The position numbers were made by a program, and so were the translations under genes. The notes below the pieces were generated by a model. The model was given only the letters and a program-made list of their open reading frames with translations. It was not told the origin of the DNA and searched no databases. From NCBI GenBank assembly GCA_947385955.1, contig CANDNA010000018.1:1-64000 (forward strand): 64,000 nt of DNA. Reading direction: 5' to 3'. This DNA comes from an uncultured Clostridia bacterium (GTDB lineage: Bacteria > Bacillota > Clostridia > Lachnospirales > Lachnospiraceae). Shown here piece after piece: positions 38,872 through 46,923 of the stretch. Position 1 is the stretch's first letter. Every line of letters starts with the position of its first letter.

Positions 38872-39552
38872 ATGATCGGAACCCTTTACAATACGGCCGC
38901 CATTTTAATCGGAAGCACAGCAGGAAGCCTGCTGAAAAAGAGCATCGGAGAAAAGCGGCAGACTGTTCTGTTTGATGCCATGGGACTGGCGGCAGCCGGC
39001 ATCGGCATCAATTCCATCGTCAACAATATGCCGGACAGCAAATATCCGGTCCTGTTTATTGTCAGCCTGGCGGCAGGCTGTCTGATCGGAAACTGGCTGG
39101 ACATCGACGGGGCTTTTCAGAAACTGGTGAAACGCACCGGAAACGAAGGACTGGGGCAGGGCCTTTCCACTGCCATCCTTCTTTTCTGTATCGGTACCCT
39201 GTCGATCCTGGGCCCGATCCAAAGTGCGCTTTACAATGACCATACCTATCTTTTCACCAACGGCACACTGGATCTGGTGACCTCCGCCGTGCTGGCCTCC
39301 ACCTACGGCATCGGTATCGCACTGGCAGCCATCGTACTGTTTCTCTGGCAGGGCGCCATCTACCTCTGCGCCGGTTTTGCAGAAGGATTCCTCTCACCGG
39401 AATTTATGACAGAACTGTCAATTGTGGGCGGCTTCCTGATTGCCGCATCCGGTATCAGCATCCTGAAAATCAAAGCCTTCAAAACCATGAATATGCTGCC
39501 GGCGCTGTGCATCCCCGCGGTATTTTTTCTGGTCAGATCCCTGTTTCCCTGA
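38872..39552 (+). CDS. DUF554 family integral membrane protein
   Basis: The protein has 226 residues and about seven hydrophobic segments, beginning MIGTLYNTAAILIGSTAGSLLKKSI, the usual DUF554 (YdfK/YqgA-like) start. Other family traits are GLAAAGIGINSIV and LSTAILLFCIGTLSILGPIQSAL. The function of this family is unknown; a transport role has been suggested only by topology. It is probably cotranscribed with the radical SAM gene. Confidence 0.85.
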   Translation: MIGTLYNTAAILIGSTAGSLLKKSIGEKRQTVLFDAMGLAAAGIGINSIVNNMPDSKYPVLFIVSLAAGCLIGNWLDIDGAFQKLVKRTGNEGLGQGLSTAILLFCIGTLSILGPIQSALYNDHTYLFTNGTLDLVTSAVLASTYGIGIALAAIVLFLWQGAIYLCAGFAEGFLSPEFMTELSIVGGFLIAASGISILKIKAFKTMNMLPALCIPAVFFLVRSLFP

Positions 39553-39574
39553 GGGATTGGAGGAGGCATAAATC

Positions 39575-39836
39575 CTTGCCGGTTATATTATCAGTTTACA
39601 CCAATCGTTTGTTTCCTGTGACTTGCGAAGGATATTAGAATTTCTTAGTACTTTATCTATTGCCAGCAATTCCCGGACAGGGATGTCCGGGAATTGCCCG
39701 CTTGAGCCTGGATGGCGAATGTGGGACGGTTGTGTCATCTGCCAGAATCTTATTTTAAAGTACTTAGAAATTCTTATATCCGCAGCCCGGAACAGGAAGC
39801 AAATGATTGGTGTAAACTGACAATATAATTGGCAAG
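39575..39836 (+). repeat. Structured palindromic element, copy A
   Basis: A 262-bp copy of the family at 15533-16007. The outer arms start CTTGCC and run about 37 bases (including CAGTTTACACCAATC), with several G-U-type pairs if the plus strand is transcribed. The second stem has GGATATTAGaatTTCTTAGT opposite ACTTAGAAattCTTATATCC, with T-T mismatches at positions 7 and 17. Inside are a TTCCCGGACA-GGGA-TGTCCGGGAA hairpin and a second hairpin with the tip GAGCCTGGATGGCGAA. It fills the gap between two convergent genes, 22 bases from one stop codon and 4 from the other. Confidence 0.8.
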
Positions 39837-39840
39837 TCCT

Positions 39841-41091
39841 CTAAGCCTCCCCATCCCGCCGGATCAGCAGTACTGTCACATCGTTCACATTGGTGCCAGT
39901 GGGGCCGGTAAAGATCAGTCCGCCCGTTCTCTGCAGGGCATGGTAGGCGTCATTGTTCCGGAGCACATCATAAATCCGGATGCCCTGCCCGGCCAGTTTT
40001 TCTCTGGTCTGACCGTCGCAATAGCCTCCGGCAGCATCGGTAGGGCCGTCGGTTCCGTCACTGCCCACGCTGCATACCGCCACATGGGTAAGGCCGGCGA
40101 TGCCTTCCGCCGCCGCCAGCGCCAGCTCCTGATTACGGCCGCCCTTTCCTTTTCCCGTCAGATGTACCACGGTCTCCCCGCCTGCCACAAAAGCCAGGCT
40201 TTTTTTCGTATGCCTGTGGGTCCTGCCCACTGCTGCCAGAAAAACGCCGGCTTCCCTGGCCTCACAGGAGAGCTGATCGGTCAGAAGCATTGGCTCATAG
40301 CCCAGCCTTGCGGCTGCCTGTACAGCCGCAGCGCACAGGCCCGTTACACTGCCTGAGATGCTGGTTTCCACATTGGGAAGTATTTTGGGTGTCTCACGCT
40401 GCAGCAGTTCCCATGCCTGCTCACTCAGCCGCAGGCCATATTTCCGGGCCACCCTCACCGCATCATTGCAGGTGGATGTATCCGGATACGCCGGGCCGGA
40501 GGCAATCATATCCAGCCGATCGCCCAGAACATCGCTGAGTACCACACTGTATACGTGCGCCGGCAGGCAGGCCAGCGCGAACCGGCCTCCCTTGACCGCC
40601 GAGAGCCGCTTGCGGACGGTATTGATTTCCACAATGTCCGCCCCGCAGGCCAGGAGCTGTTCTGTTATATCCTGCAGCTCTGCCCCCGGCAGCAGCGGCT
40701 TTTCAAACAGCGCCGAGCCGCCTCCGGAAAGCAAAAACAGCACGGTGTCCTCAGATGTCAGACCGCTTACCAGTTCCAGCGCCGCCTGCGTCCCGGCAAA
40801 AGAATTTTCATCGGGAACCGGATGCCCTGCCTCAAAGCATCTGACTCTGGCAATCTCTCCCCTGACATGGCCGTATTTGGTCACTGCCACGCCTGCAAAG
40901 AGCCGCTCTCCCAGCCTGTCTGCGGCAGTCTGCGCCATCTGCCACGCCGCCTTTCCGGCAGCAACCAGACAGATCCGTCCGGCGCCGAATGTCTTTCCTT
41001 CCAGCGCACGGATCACCGCCTCATCCGGAAGTGAGGACCGGATGGCCTCCTGTATGATCGTTTCCGCATCTTTCCGCAGGTTCCCGCTCAT
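39841..41091 (-). CDS. Glycerate 2-kinase, DUF4147/MOFRL type
   Basis: The enzyme phosphorylates glycerate, giving 2-phosphoglycerate in characterised members. The 416-residue protein has the N-terminal DUF4147 domain (GKAAWQMAQ, LLSGGGSALFEKP, INTVRKRLSAVKGGRFA) and the C-terminal MOFRL domain (GKGKGGRNQELALAAAEGI, GSDGTDGPTDAAGGY). GGAGG lies 10 bases upstream and the start overlaps the aldo/keto reductase stop by 4 bases, so it is the last gene of the catabolic operon. Its presence suggests the pathway yields glyceraldehyde or glycerate. Confidence 0.88.
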   Translation of the reverse strand: MSGNLRKDAETIIQEAIRSSLPDEAVIRALEGKTFGAGRICLVAAGKAAWQMAQTAADRLGERLFAGVAVTKYGHVRGEIARVRCFEAGHPVPDENSFAGTQAALELVSGLTSEDTVLFLLSGGGSALFEKPLLPGAELQDITEQLLACGADIVEINTVRKRLSAVKGGRFALACLPAHVYSVVLSDVLGDRLDMIASGPAYPDTSTCNDAVRVARKYGLRLSEQAWELLQRETPKILPNVETSISGSVTGLCAAAVQAAARLGYEPMLLTDQLSCEAREAGVFLAAVGRTHRHTKKSLAFVAGGETVVHLTGKGKGGRNQELALAAAEGIAGLTHVAVCSVGSDGTDGPTDAAGGYCDGQTREKLAGQGIRIYDVLRNNDAYHALQRTGGLIFTGPTGTNVNDVTVLLIRRDGEA

Positions 41092-42095
41092 TTGTCCGAT
41101 TCCTCCTGCAGATCCAGATACCCCAGTGTTTTTTCATCCAGTTCCAGATGCATCGCTTTTATATTTTCCACCATCCGCTTTGGCTTTCCTGTGCTGACCA
41201 CCGCAAAGGTATTGAGCTTTTGCGAAAACAGCCAGGCCATAGCGATCTGTGGTACGCTCACTCCCAGTCTTTCCGCCACTTTCTCACAGCGCCGCAGGCG
41301 TTCAAAATTGTCCGGGTACGCATAGCCCTTCATGGCAAATTCATCCATCACTTCCGATGCCGCTTCCGGCTTTTCGCTCTTTACCCTGCCGGAAAACAGC
41401 CCCCGGCCCAGGCTGGAATAGGCAATCACCGGCATGTGCTGTTTTTTATACCAGTTCCTTGCCGCCTGATGGGAAGGCCCCGATATCCCGATGCCGCCTC
41501 CGCCCCACATATCCTGCACCTGTTCTGCCAGCCCGAAATTGGGGCTGGATACGGTAAAGGGAATCATATCATGTTTATAGGCATACTCATTGGCCTCTTC
41601 GATCCGTTCATGCGTCCAGTTGGAGCCGCCGAATGCGCCGATCTTTCCTTCCGCATGCATCGCATTGAAAATTTCCACCACATCCCCCGCCGGTACGTCT
41701 GCATCGTCCCGGTGGGCCAGATAGATGTCAATGTATCCGGTCCGCAGACAGGCAGATGACTGCGCAAAATCCGACCGGATCTCTGTTTCACTGATCCGCT
41801 TCGTCCAGTCCGTATCCGGATGGCCGCATTTGCTCAGGATAATCACCTGTTCCCTCACGCCCCGCTCATCCATCCATCTGCCCAGTGCCGTTTCCGCATT
41901 CCCGTATACCCGCGCCGTATCAAACGCATTGATCCCCAGTTCCAGCATGGCGTCCAGCAGTTCCTTCCCTTCTCCTGAGGTGGAAAAGGGCGGCGAGGCC
42001 GTTCCGTAAAAAATACGGGACACCTCCTGTCTTACATAAGGGATTCTGGCATATTTCATTTTCAGTCCTGTTTCGTCCATTTTATGTGCATCCAT
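41088..42095 (-). CDS. Aldo/keto reductase
   Basis: The protein has 335 residues with the (beta/alpha)8 fold and the catalytic tetrad visible: Asp in NAFDTARVYG, Tyr in the same segment, Lys in ILSKCG and His in YLAHRDD. The C-terminal part (AYSSLGRGLFSG, STGKPKRMVENIKA) binds NADP(H). GAGGAG lies 6 bases before the ATG. It follows the FGGY kinase by 16 bases. In this operon it probably reduces the aldehyde released by the aldolase, or oxidises a related alcohol. Confidence 0.85.
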   Translation of the reverse strand: MDAHKMDETGLKMKYARIPYVRQEVSRIFYGTASPPFSTSGEGKELLDAMLELGINAFDTARVYGNAETALGRWMDERGVREQVIILSKCGHPDTDWTKRISETEIRSDFAQSSACLRTGYIDIYLAHRDDADVPAGDVVEIFNAMHAEGKIGAFGGSNWTHERIEEANEYAYKHDMIPFTVSSPNFGLAEQVQDMWGGGGIGISGPSHQAARNWYKKQHMPVIAYSSLGRGLFSGRVKSEKPEAASEVMDEFAMKGYAYPDNFERLRRCEKVAERLGVSVPQIAMAWLFSQKLNTFAVVSTGKPKRMVENIKAMHLELDEKTLGYLDLQEESDK

Positions 42096-42111
42096 GAAGT
42101 CTCCTCATCTT

Positions 42112-43596
42112 TCAGACCAACGGCCTGACTGCTTCATACACCCGTCTGTACCGTTCATATATCTTCCGATACCTTTCATGCATCTCTTTTCTCGGCTCAT
42201 AAGTCTCTCTTTTTTCCACCATATGTGCCGCCGCATCTTCCAGACCGTCAAACAGCCCGGTGGCAATGCCTGTCAGCATGGCGCTGCCCACAGTTCCCGC
42301 GTCCGCCGTGGCAAGAGCCGTTATGGGGACATTCAGCATATCCGCCTTCATCTGCATCCAGACCGCCGAACGGGCGCCGCCGCCGGTGGCATGGAGCCGC
42401 TGAAACCGGGTTCCTGCCTTCTCCAGATATTCCATATTGACAAGCATCTCATAGACCACGCCTTCCATACAGGCATGGTAGAGCTGCGTTGTTGTCACAC
42501 TGGTGTCCAGCCCCAGAATCGCCCCTTTGGAGCCGTTGTCCATATACGGCGTGGCCGCACCTGCAAAATGAGGCAGTACCAGAAGGCCGGTAGGCTCTGT
42601 ATAGCCCTGTTCCAGATACGCATTCACAGAAATCCCCTTCTGCGCCGCCAGCTCTTTTTCCTTTTTCGCCAGCGTATCCGCACACCACTGAATCAATGCA
42701 CCGCCGGTATGGGAGAAGGCATAGCAGACATATTTCCCTGGCAGGACGTAAGGCACCACCGCAAATTTCCCCCGGCTCATGGCATCCAGGTCAGGCAGCC
42801 CGTCATAGACCGGTGTGATGCACTCCACCGTACCGGCGCCGTCCACTGCCGTATCGGAAGTAAAAACCCCCGCGCCGATGGCAGCAGCCACCTGGTCGTG
42901 CCCTATAGATATGACTGTCGTGTCAGGAGAAAGCCCTGTTTTTTGTGACACAATTGTCAGTATCTTTCCTGCCGGGGTGCCGATAGGCACAGGCTCCGAT
43001 AAAAGCCCCGGATTTATCCCTGCCGCCTCCAGTATCGCCCCGCTCCAGGCCAGCTCTGTAATATCAAACGCCTGGGTGCGTGCCGCCAGGGAATAGTCAA
43101 TCTGCGCCCTGCCTGTCAGATGGAATACCACATAGTCCTCGATCAGGAAAACATGCTCTGTTTTCGCATAGATCTCCGGCTGGTGGCTTTTCAGCCACAT
43201 CAGCTTGGAAATACTGTACATTTCATGGGGATCCACTCCCGTAATATGCAGGATTTTCTCTTTGCCCAGCCGCTCTGTCAGCAGCTCCCGCTCTGCTGCG
43301 CCTCTGGGGTCGGTATACAGCATGGCAGGAAACAATGCTTTTCCTTCTCCGTCTGCCGCCACAAAGGTCTCCCCGAAGCTGGTGACACCGATGCCGCCGA
43401 TGTCCGGATACCTGCCTGCCATCTGACTGATCACTTCCCATACCATATCCAGAATGGCATCTGCATCCACCTCATGAGCGCTTCCTGTCCGTCTGGCAGG
43501 ATACTCCCGGTATGCCCGGTCCAGATAACTTCCGTTTTCATCGAATACCGTCAGTTTGCATCCTGTGGTTCCTATGTCCAGTCCCGCTGTTTTCAT
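42112..43596 (-). CDS. FGGY-family carbohydrate kinase
   Basis: The protein has 494 residues from the ATG 7 bases after GGGGG; an ATG two codons upstream is too close. The ATP-binding N-terminus is TAGLDIGTTGCKLTVFD, with DPRG and HDQVAAAIGAGV in the middle and LHATGGGARSAVWMQMKADML in the C-terminal lobe. The family phosphorylates ketoses such as xylulose, fuculose or rhamnulose. Specificity cannot be read directly. It follows the isomerase stop by two bases, so the ketose produced by the isomerase is the likely substrate. Confidence 0.88.
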   Translation of the reverse strand: MKTAGLDIGTTGCKLTVFDENGSYLDRAYREYPARRTGSAHEVDADAILDMVWEVISQMAGRYPDIGGIGVTSFGETFVAADGEGKALFPAMLYTDPRGAAERELLTERLGKEKILHITGVDPHEMYSISKLMWLKSHQPEIYAKTEHVFLIEDYVVFHLTGRAQIDYSLAARTQAFDITELAWSGAILEAAGINPGLLSEPVPIGTPAGKILTIVSQKTGLSPDTTVISIGHDQVAAAIGAGVFTSDTAVDGAGTVECITPVYDGLPDLDAMSRGKFAVVPYVLPGKYVCYAFSHTGGALIQWCADTLAKKEKELAAQKGISVNAYLEQGYTEPTGLLVLPHFAGAATPYMDNGSKGAILGLDTSVTTTQLYHACMEGVVYEMLVNMEYLEKAGTRFQRLHATGGGARSAVWMQMKADMLNVPITALATADAGTVGSAMLTGIATGLFDGLEDAAAHMVEKRETYEPRKEMHERYRKIYERYRRVYEAVRPLV

Positions 43597-43598
43597 TC

Positions 43599-45011
43599 TC
43601 ATTCCCCCGCATCAATGTCCACCCAGTCATACCCCAGATAGACCGTAAAGGCTTCCTGTAAAACCGCCTTCATATGTCCCACACCTACAGACGTATGATG
43701 CTTGAAACCGCCTCTTGCCAGCCGGATCAGCTTATCCTGAAGAGCCGGAATCTCCGCCACGCCGCCGCATCCGAAAAATTCCGCTTCAATCACATCTTCC
43801 GTGAACTTTCCTTCACTGGCATACACAATGATCTTACCGTCCTTTGTCTGACAGTTGGAAAATGTCATGTCAAAGGGCCTGATCCTGCCTTCATTGCTGC
43901 CCCAGCCGCTGCCCGGATCGCCTTTGGCAAACATCTTGTGCTCTGTCACCGTCCCTTTTCCGGTCATCAGGCTCTGGGCCACCGGGCCGCAGTGGAAGAG
44001 GATCACCTTGTTTTCCGCTTCTCCATAGTTATTGTTCCAGTCCAGCACCGCCGTGGGCTGCCCGCTGGCGAGCTGCATAGCCCGCATAGTCAGGGCAGAA
44101 CACATATCAATTTCACAGGAGGCCACAATCCCTCTGTCATTCAGTTCACTGAGCAGTACGCAGGGACAGATGCGGAGCACCTCCTCCATCTCATTCCAGC
44201 ACCGGAGTGTCAGTGCATCCAGGCGATAGGCCTCTATGTACTCATCCAGTACTGCAGAAACCTTGGCCAGGGTCAGCAGGTTGGTCCGGGGCACACCGGA
44301 ACAGTCGGTATACTCCTGCAGCCGTTTTACCTTTTTCAGTACCGCTTCCTCATCATCCGCTTTTTTCCCGACCTTGAAAAATACCTCGGACAGATCAAAA
44401 GACTCTACATTGATGCCATATTTCTGCAGCGTGATCTCGTCAAACCGCACCGTCTTAAAAGCGGTGGTCCGGGCGCCGATACAGCCCACATTAAACCGCT
44501 TCATCCCGTTTACCACACGGCAGACCGCCGCAAAATCTTTCAGATTCTGTTCGAAAGCCCCGGAAAGGGGATGCACCACATGCGGCTTCATCACCGTAAA
44601 CGGCACCCGGTACTGGGTAAACACATCGGTAACGGAAAACTTGCCGCAGTACGCATCTCTGCGGTGGGCAAAATCCATCTTCCCGATCTCATCCGGATAC
44701 GCCTGCATCAGGATCGGCACGCCCGCATCCTGCAGGGCGGTAATGGCGCCGTTTTCATCTGCAAAAATCGGCATGGAAAAAATCACGCCGTCATATTCCC
44801 CTTCATGCGCTTTCAGCCACTCTGCATACAGTCTGCCCTCTTCTCTTGTTTCCACGCCCCCATAGCGGGTCAGCTCCGCATCCATCGCCAGATAGTCATA
44901 ACCGGCCTTTGTCACTGCCTGAATCATATCTTCTCTTGCGCCATAGATCAGCTCCCCCGGCATAAACCCTCTGTTGCAGAAGCAGAGGGCAAACGTCATC
45001 TTCCTGCTCAT
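43599..45011 (-). CDS. L-fucose/D-arabinose isomerase-like protein (COG2407)
   Basis: The protein has 470 residues from the ATG 7 bases after GGGAG; an ATG two codons earlier is possible. The N-terminal part (FADENGAITALQDAGVPILMQAYP) and C-terminal catalytic domain (CEIDMCSALTMRAMQLASG, DWNNNYGE, FHCGPVAQSL, GVGHMKAVL) match the fucose-isomerase-like group. That group also contains members with other substrates. Metal ligands (Glu and Asp in CEIDM, Asp in LDWNN, His near the end) appear present. It probably converts an aldose to a ketose that the adjacent kinase then phosphorylates. Confidence 0.82.
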   Translation of the reverse strand: MSRKMTFALCFCNRGFMPGELIYGAREDMIQAVTKAGYDYLAMDAELTRYGGVETREEGRLYAEWLKAHEGEYDGVIFSMPIFADENGAITALQDAGVPILMQAYPDEIGKMDFAHRRDAYCGKFSVTDVFTQYRVPFTVMKPHVVHPLSGAFEQNLKDFAAVCRVVNGMKRFNVGCIGARTTAFKTVRFDEITLQKYGINVESFDLSEVFFKVGKKADDEEAVLKKVKRLQEYTDCSGVPRTNLLTLAKVSAVLDEYIEAYRLDALTLRCWNEMEEVLRICPCVLLSELNDRGIVASCEIDMCSALTMRAMQLASGQPTAVLDWNNNYGEAENKVILFHCGPVAQSLMTGKGTVTEHKMFAKGDPGSGWGSNEGRIRPFDMTFSNCQTKDGKIIVYASEGKFTEDVIEAEFFGCGGVAEIPALQDKLIRLARGGFKHHTSVGVGHMKAVLQEAFTVYLGYDWVDIDAGE

Positions 45012-45026
45012 CCCCATACTCCCTTC

Positions 45027-45893
45027 TCAGGCCATGCCTGCAAATACCTTCATTGCCTCTTTGAGGTTTTCTTTCATTGCCTCACCGGCCTTTACAATGG
45101 CTTCCGTAAAGAATACCGGCATGCCTGCTTCCACCCCTGCCACATATTCAGCCACTGCTGCACCGGCAGCTTTGTCCATATAAGTAAAATAATTGATTTT
45201 ACGCACTCCTGCGGCTACGGCTTTTCTAAAGTCCTCACTGCTCACTCCCGAACCGCCGTGCATAACCACCGGAATCCCGTTCGTTTCCTTTCTCACCTGC
45301 TCCACCACGCCAAAATCCAGTTTCGGCTCCGTCAGGTAGATGCCGTGAGTCGTTCCAAAAGAGCAGGCCAGTGCGGCGATTCCCGTTTCTCTGACAAATT
45401 CCCTTGCCTGTACCGGATCGGTATAGATCTTGGTATCGTCCTCTGCGCCGGTCCCTTCTCCCGCACCGGATTCCCTGCGGCCCATAGAGCCCAGCTCTGC
45501 TTCCACAGAAGCCCCGGTCACAGCAGCCATTTCCACTGCTTTTTTCACCTGTGCCACATTTTCCTCATAAGGCAGTGTGGAACCGTCGAACATAATACCG
45601 GTAAAGCCCAGATCCAGTACTTTCTGTACATAGTCCAATGTCTCTCCGTGATCCAGATGGACACACACCGGCACCGATGCCACTTTGGCATGAGCCACCA
45701 TAATCGGCCCCATAACCGACACAGGTGTCAGTACTTCATGGCACTGGGCTGCCTGTATGATAACCGGAAGCTGCAGCTCCTCCGCTGCTCCCAGGATTGC
45801 CAGCAGGCTTTCCAGATTGGGCGTATTGAATGCCCCCACCGCAATTTTCTTTTCTTCCGCAATTTCCAGAATTTCTTTTAATGTTACCAGCAT
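45027..45893 (-). CDS. Class II ketose-bisphosphate-type aldolase
   Basis: The protein has 288 residues starting MLVTLKEILEIAEEKKIAVGAFNT, with AAAGGAGGAG upstream; longer frames upstream run into the promoter region. Zinc ligands are seen in VHLDHGE, FGTTHGIY and VVMHGGSGV, and the phosphate-binding KINYFTYMDKA near the end. The family (FbaA/GatY/KbaY) cleaves phosphorylated ketoses to dihydroxyacetone phosphate and an aldehyde. It is the first gene of the operon, divergent from the regulator. It differs from the FucA/RhaD aldolases usually found with fucose isomerase. Confidence 0.87.
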   Translation of the reverse strand: MLVTLKEILEIAEEKKIAVGAFNTPNLESLLAILGAAEELQLPVIIQAAQCHEVLTPVSVMGPIMVAHAKVASVPVCVHLDHGETLDYVQKVLDLGFTGIMFDGSTLPYEENVAQVKKAVEMAAVTGASVEAELGSMGRRESGAGEGTGAEDDTKIYTDPVQAREFVRETGIAALACSFGTTHGIYLTEPKLDFGVVEQVRKETNGIPVVMHGGSGVSSEDFRKAVAAGVRKINYFTYMDKAAGAAVAEYVAGVEAGMPVFFTEAIVKAGEAMKENLKEAMKVFAGMA

Positions 45894-45983
45894 ATGCGCT
45901 CCTCCTTTGTTTTTCTGCGAATCTGATATGTTAATAGTAACAGATATTGCCCGGCAATGATATAGAATTTCGTTTTTCTTTCT

Positions 45984-46012
45984 TTGAATTTGTTCGCAAA
46001 AAACGATATAAT
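45984..46012 (+). promoter_or_regulatory. Promoter of the PocR-AraC regulator in a divergent control region
   Basis: On the plus strand, -35 TTGAAT (45984-45989) and -10 TATAAT (46007-46012) are 17 bases apart, 41 bases before the regulator gene. The opposite-facing aldolase operon has no obvious promoter; a TTGCCGGGCAA palindrome at 45947-45957 lies where an activator might bind. That role is inference. Confidence 0.65.
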
Positions 46013-46053
46013 AAAATAACCGATCACTGCTTACTGACTCAGGAGAATGCCCT

Positions 46054-46923
46054 ATGATTTCCGATTTTGATCTGACCAAACTCCGCTCTCTTTTACAGGA
46101 CTTTCATACCCTGACCCATATCCGGATCACCGTATTCAATGACCATTTGCAGGAACTGATCTCCTGGCCGGAGCACCTTCCTTCCTTTTGCCGTATGATC
46201 CGCAGCCATCCGGACGGACTGGCCCGGTGCCAGAGCTGTGACCGGGATGCGTGCCATATGGCCCTGCACAGACAGGACACCTGCATCTACCGCTGCCACG
46301 CGGGACTGACCGAGGCCGTTTCCCCCATTTATCTCGGAGATATGGTCATCGGCTATCTTCTGTTCGGGCATATCCTGGCCCAGCCTGACAGAGAATCCCT
46401 GCAGAGCATCCTGGAGACAGCCTCCCGCCGCTATGAACTGGCGCCCGACCGGCTCTATGACTGCTGCAGACAGCTTCCTGTCTGTTCTGCCGATTACATC
46501 GCCGCCGCTTCCAACCTGCTCCGGGCCGTGGCTTCCTATCTGTGCATGGAGCGGATGATTCTGCTGCGGCAGAACGATCTGCCGATCAAGCTGGACCGCT
46601 ACATCCAGGAGCATCTTCACGAACCGCTTTCGGCCCGATGTCTCTGTGACCATCTGAAAATCGGAAAAACCCGGCTCTATGAACTGTCAAGACAAAGCTA
46701 TGGCTGCGGCATCGCCCGGCACATCCGCAGTCTGCGGATTGACCGTGCCAAAAGCCTGCTGCTGGAGCAGCCTGATCTGCCGGTAGCCAAGATTGCTGAA
46801 CTCTGCGGTTTTCAGGATTACAATTACTTTATTACGGTATTTAAAAAGCAGACCAAAACCACGCCATCCAGATTTCGGTCTGCAGAAGCAGAAAAATTCA
46901 GTTCCGGGCCCGTCCCGCCCTAA
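46054..46923 (+). CDS. AraC-family regulator with PocR sensory domain
   Basis: The protein has 289 residues. The N-terminal ~165 form a PocR domain with the Cys pattern FCRMIRSHP, RCQSCDRDAC, CIYRCHAGLTEAVSPI and the YLLFGHIL strand. In characterised relatives this domain senses small diols or related compounds. Residues ~175-280 form a double AraC helix-turn-helix (LCDHLKIGKTRLYELSRQ and PVAKIAELCGFQDYNYFITVFKKQTKTTPSRFR). It is divergent from the aldolase-kinase operon and probably activates it. Its last 4 bases overlap the convergent peptidase gene. Confidence 0.88.
   Translation: MISDFDLTKLRSLLQDFHTLTHIRITVFNDHLQELISWPEHLPSFCRMIRSHPDGLARCQSCDRDACHMALHRQDTCIYRCHAGLTEAVSPIYLGDMVIGYLLFGHILAQPDRESLQSILETASRRYELAPDRLYDCCRQLPVCSADYIAAASNLLRAVASYLCMERMILLRQNDLPIKLDRYIQEHLHEPLSARCLCDHLKIGKTRLYELSRQSYGCGIARHIRSLRIDRAKSLLLEQPDLPVAKIAELCGFQDYNYFITVFKKQTKTTPSRFRSAEAEKFSSGPVPP

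Noticed and set aside
43674..45881. A 735-codon plus-strand frame opposite the isomerase and aldolase genes
   Set aside because: It spans two genes and their junction on the other strand. The translation is rich in His and Cys with no recognisable domain, which is typical of a mirror frame.
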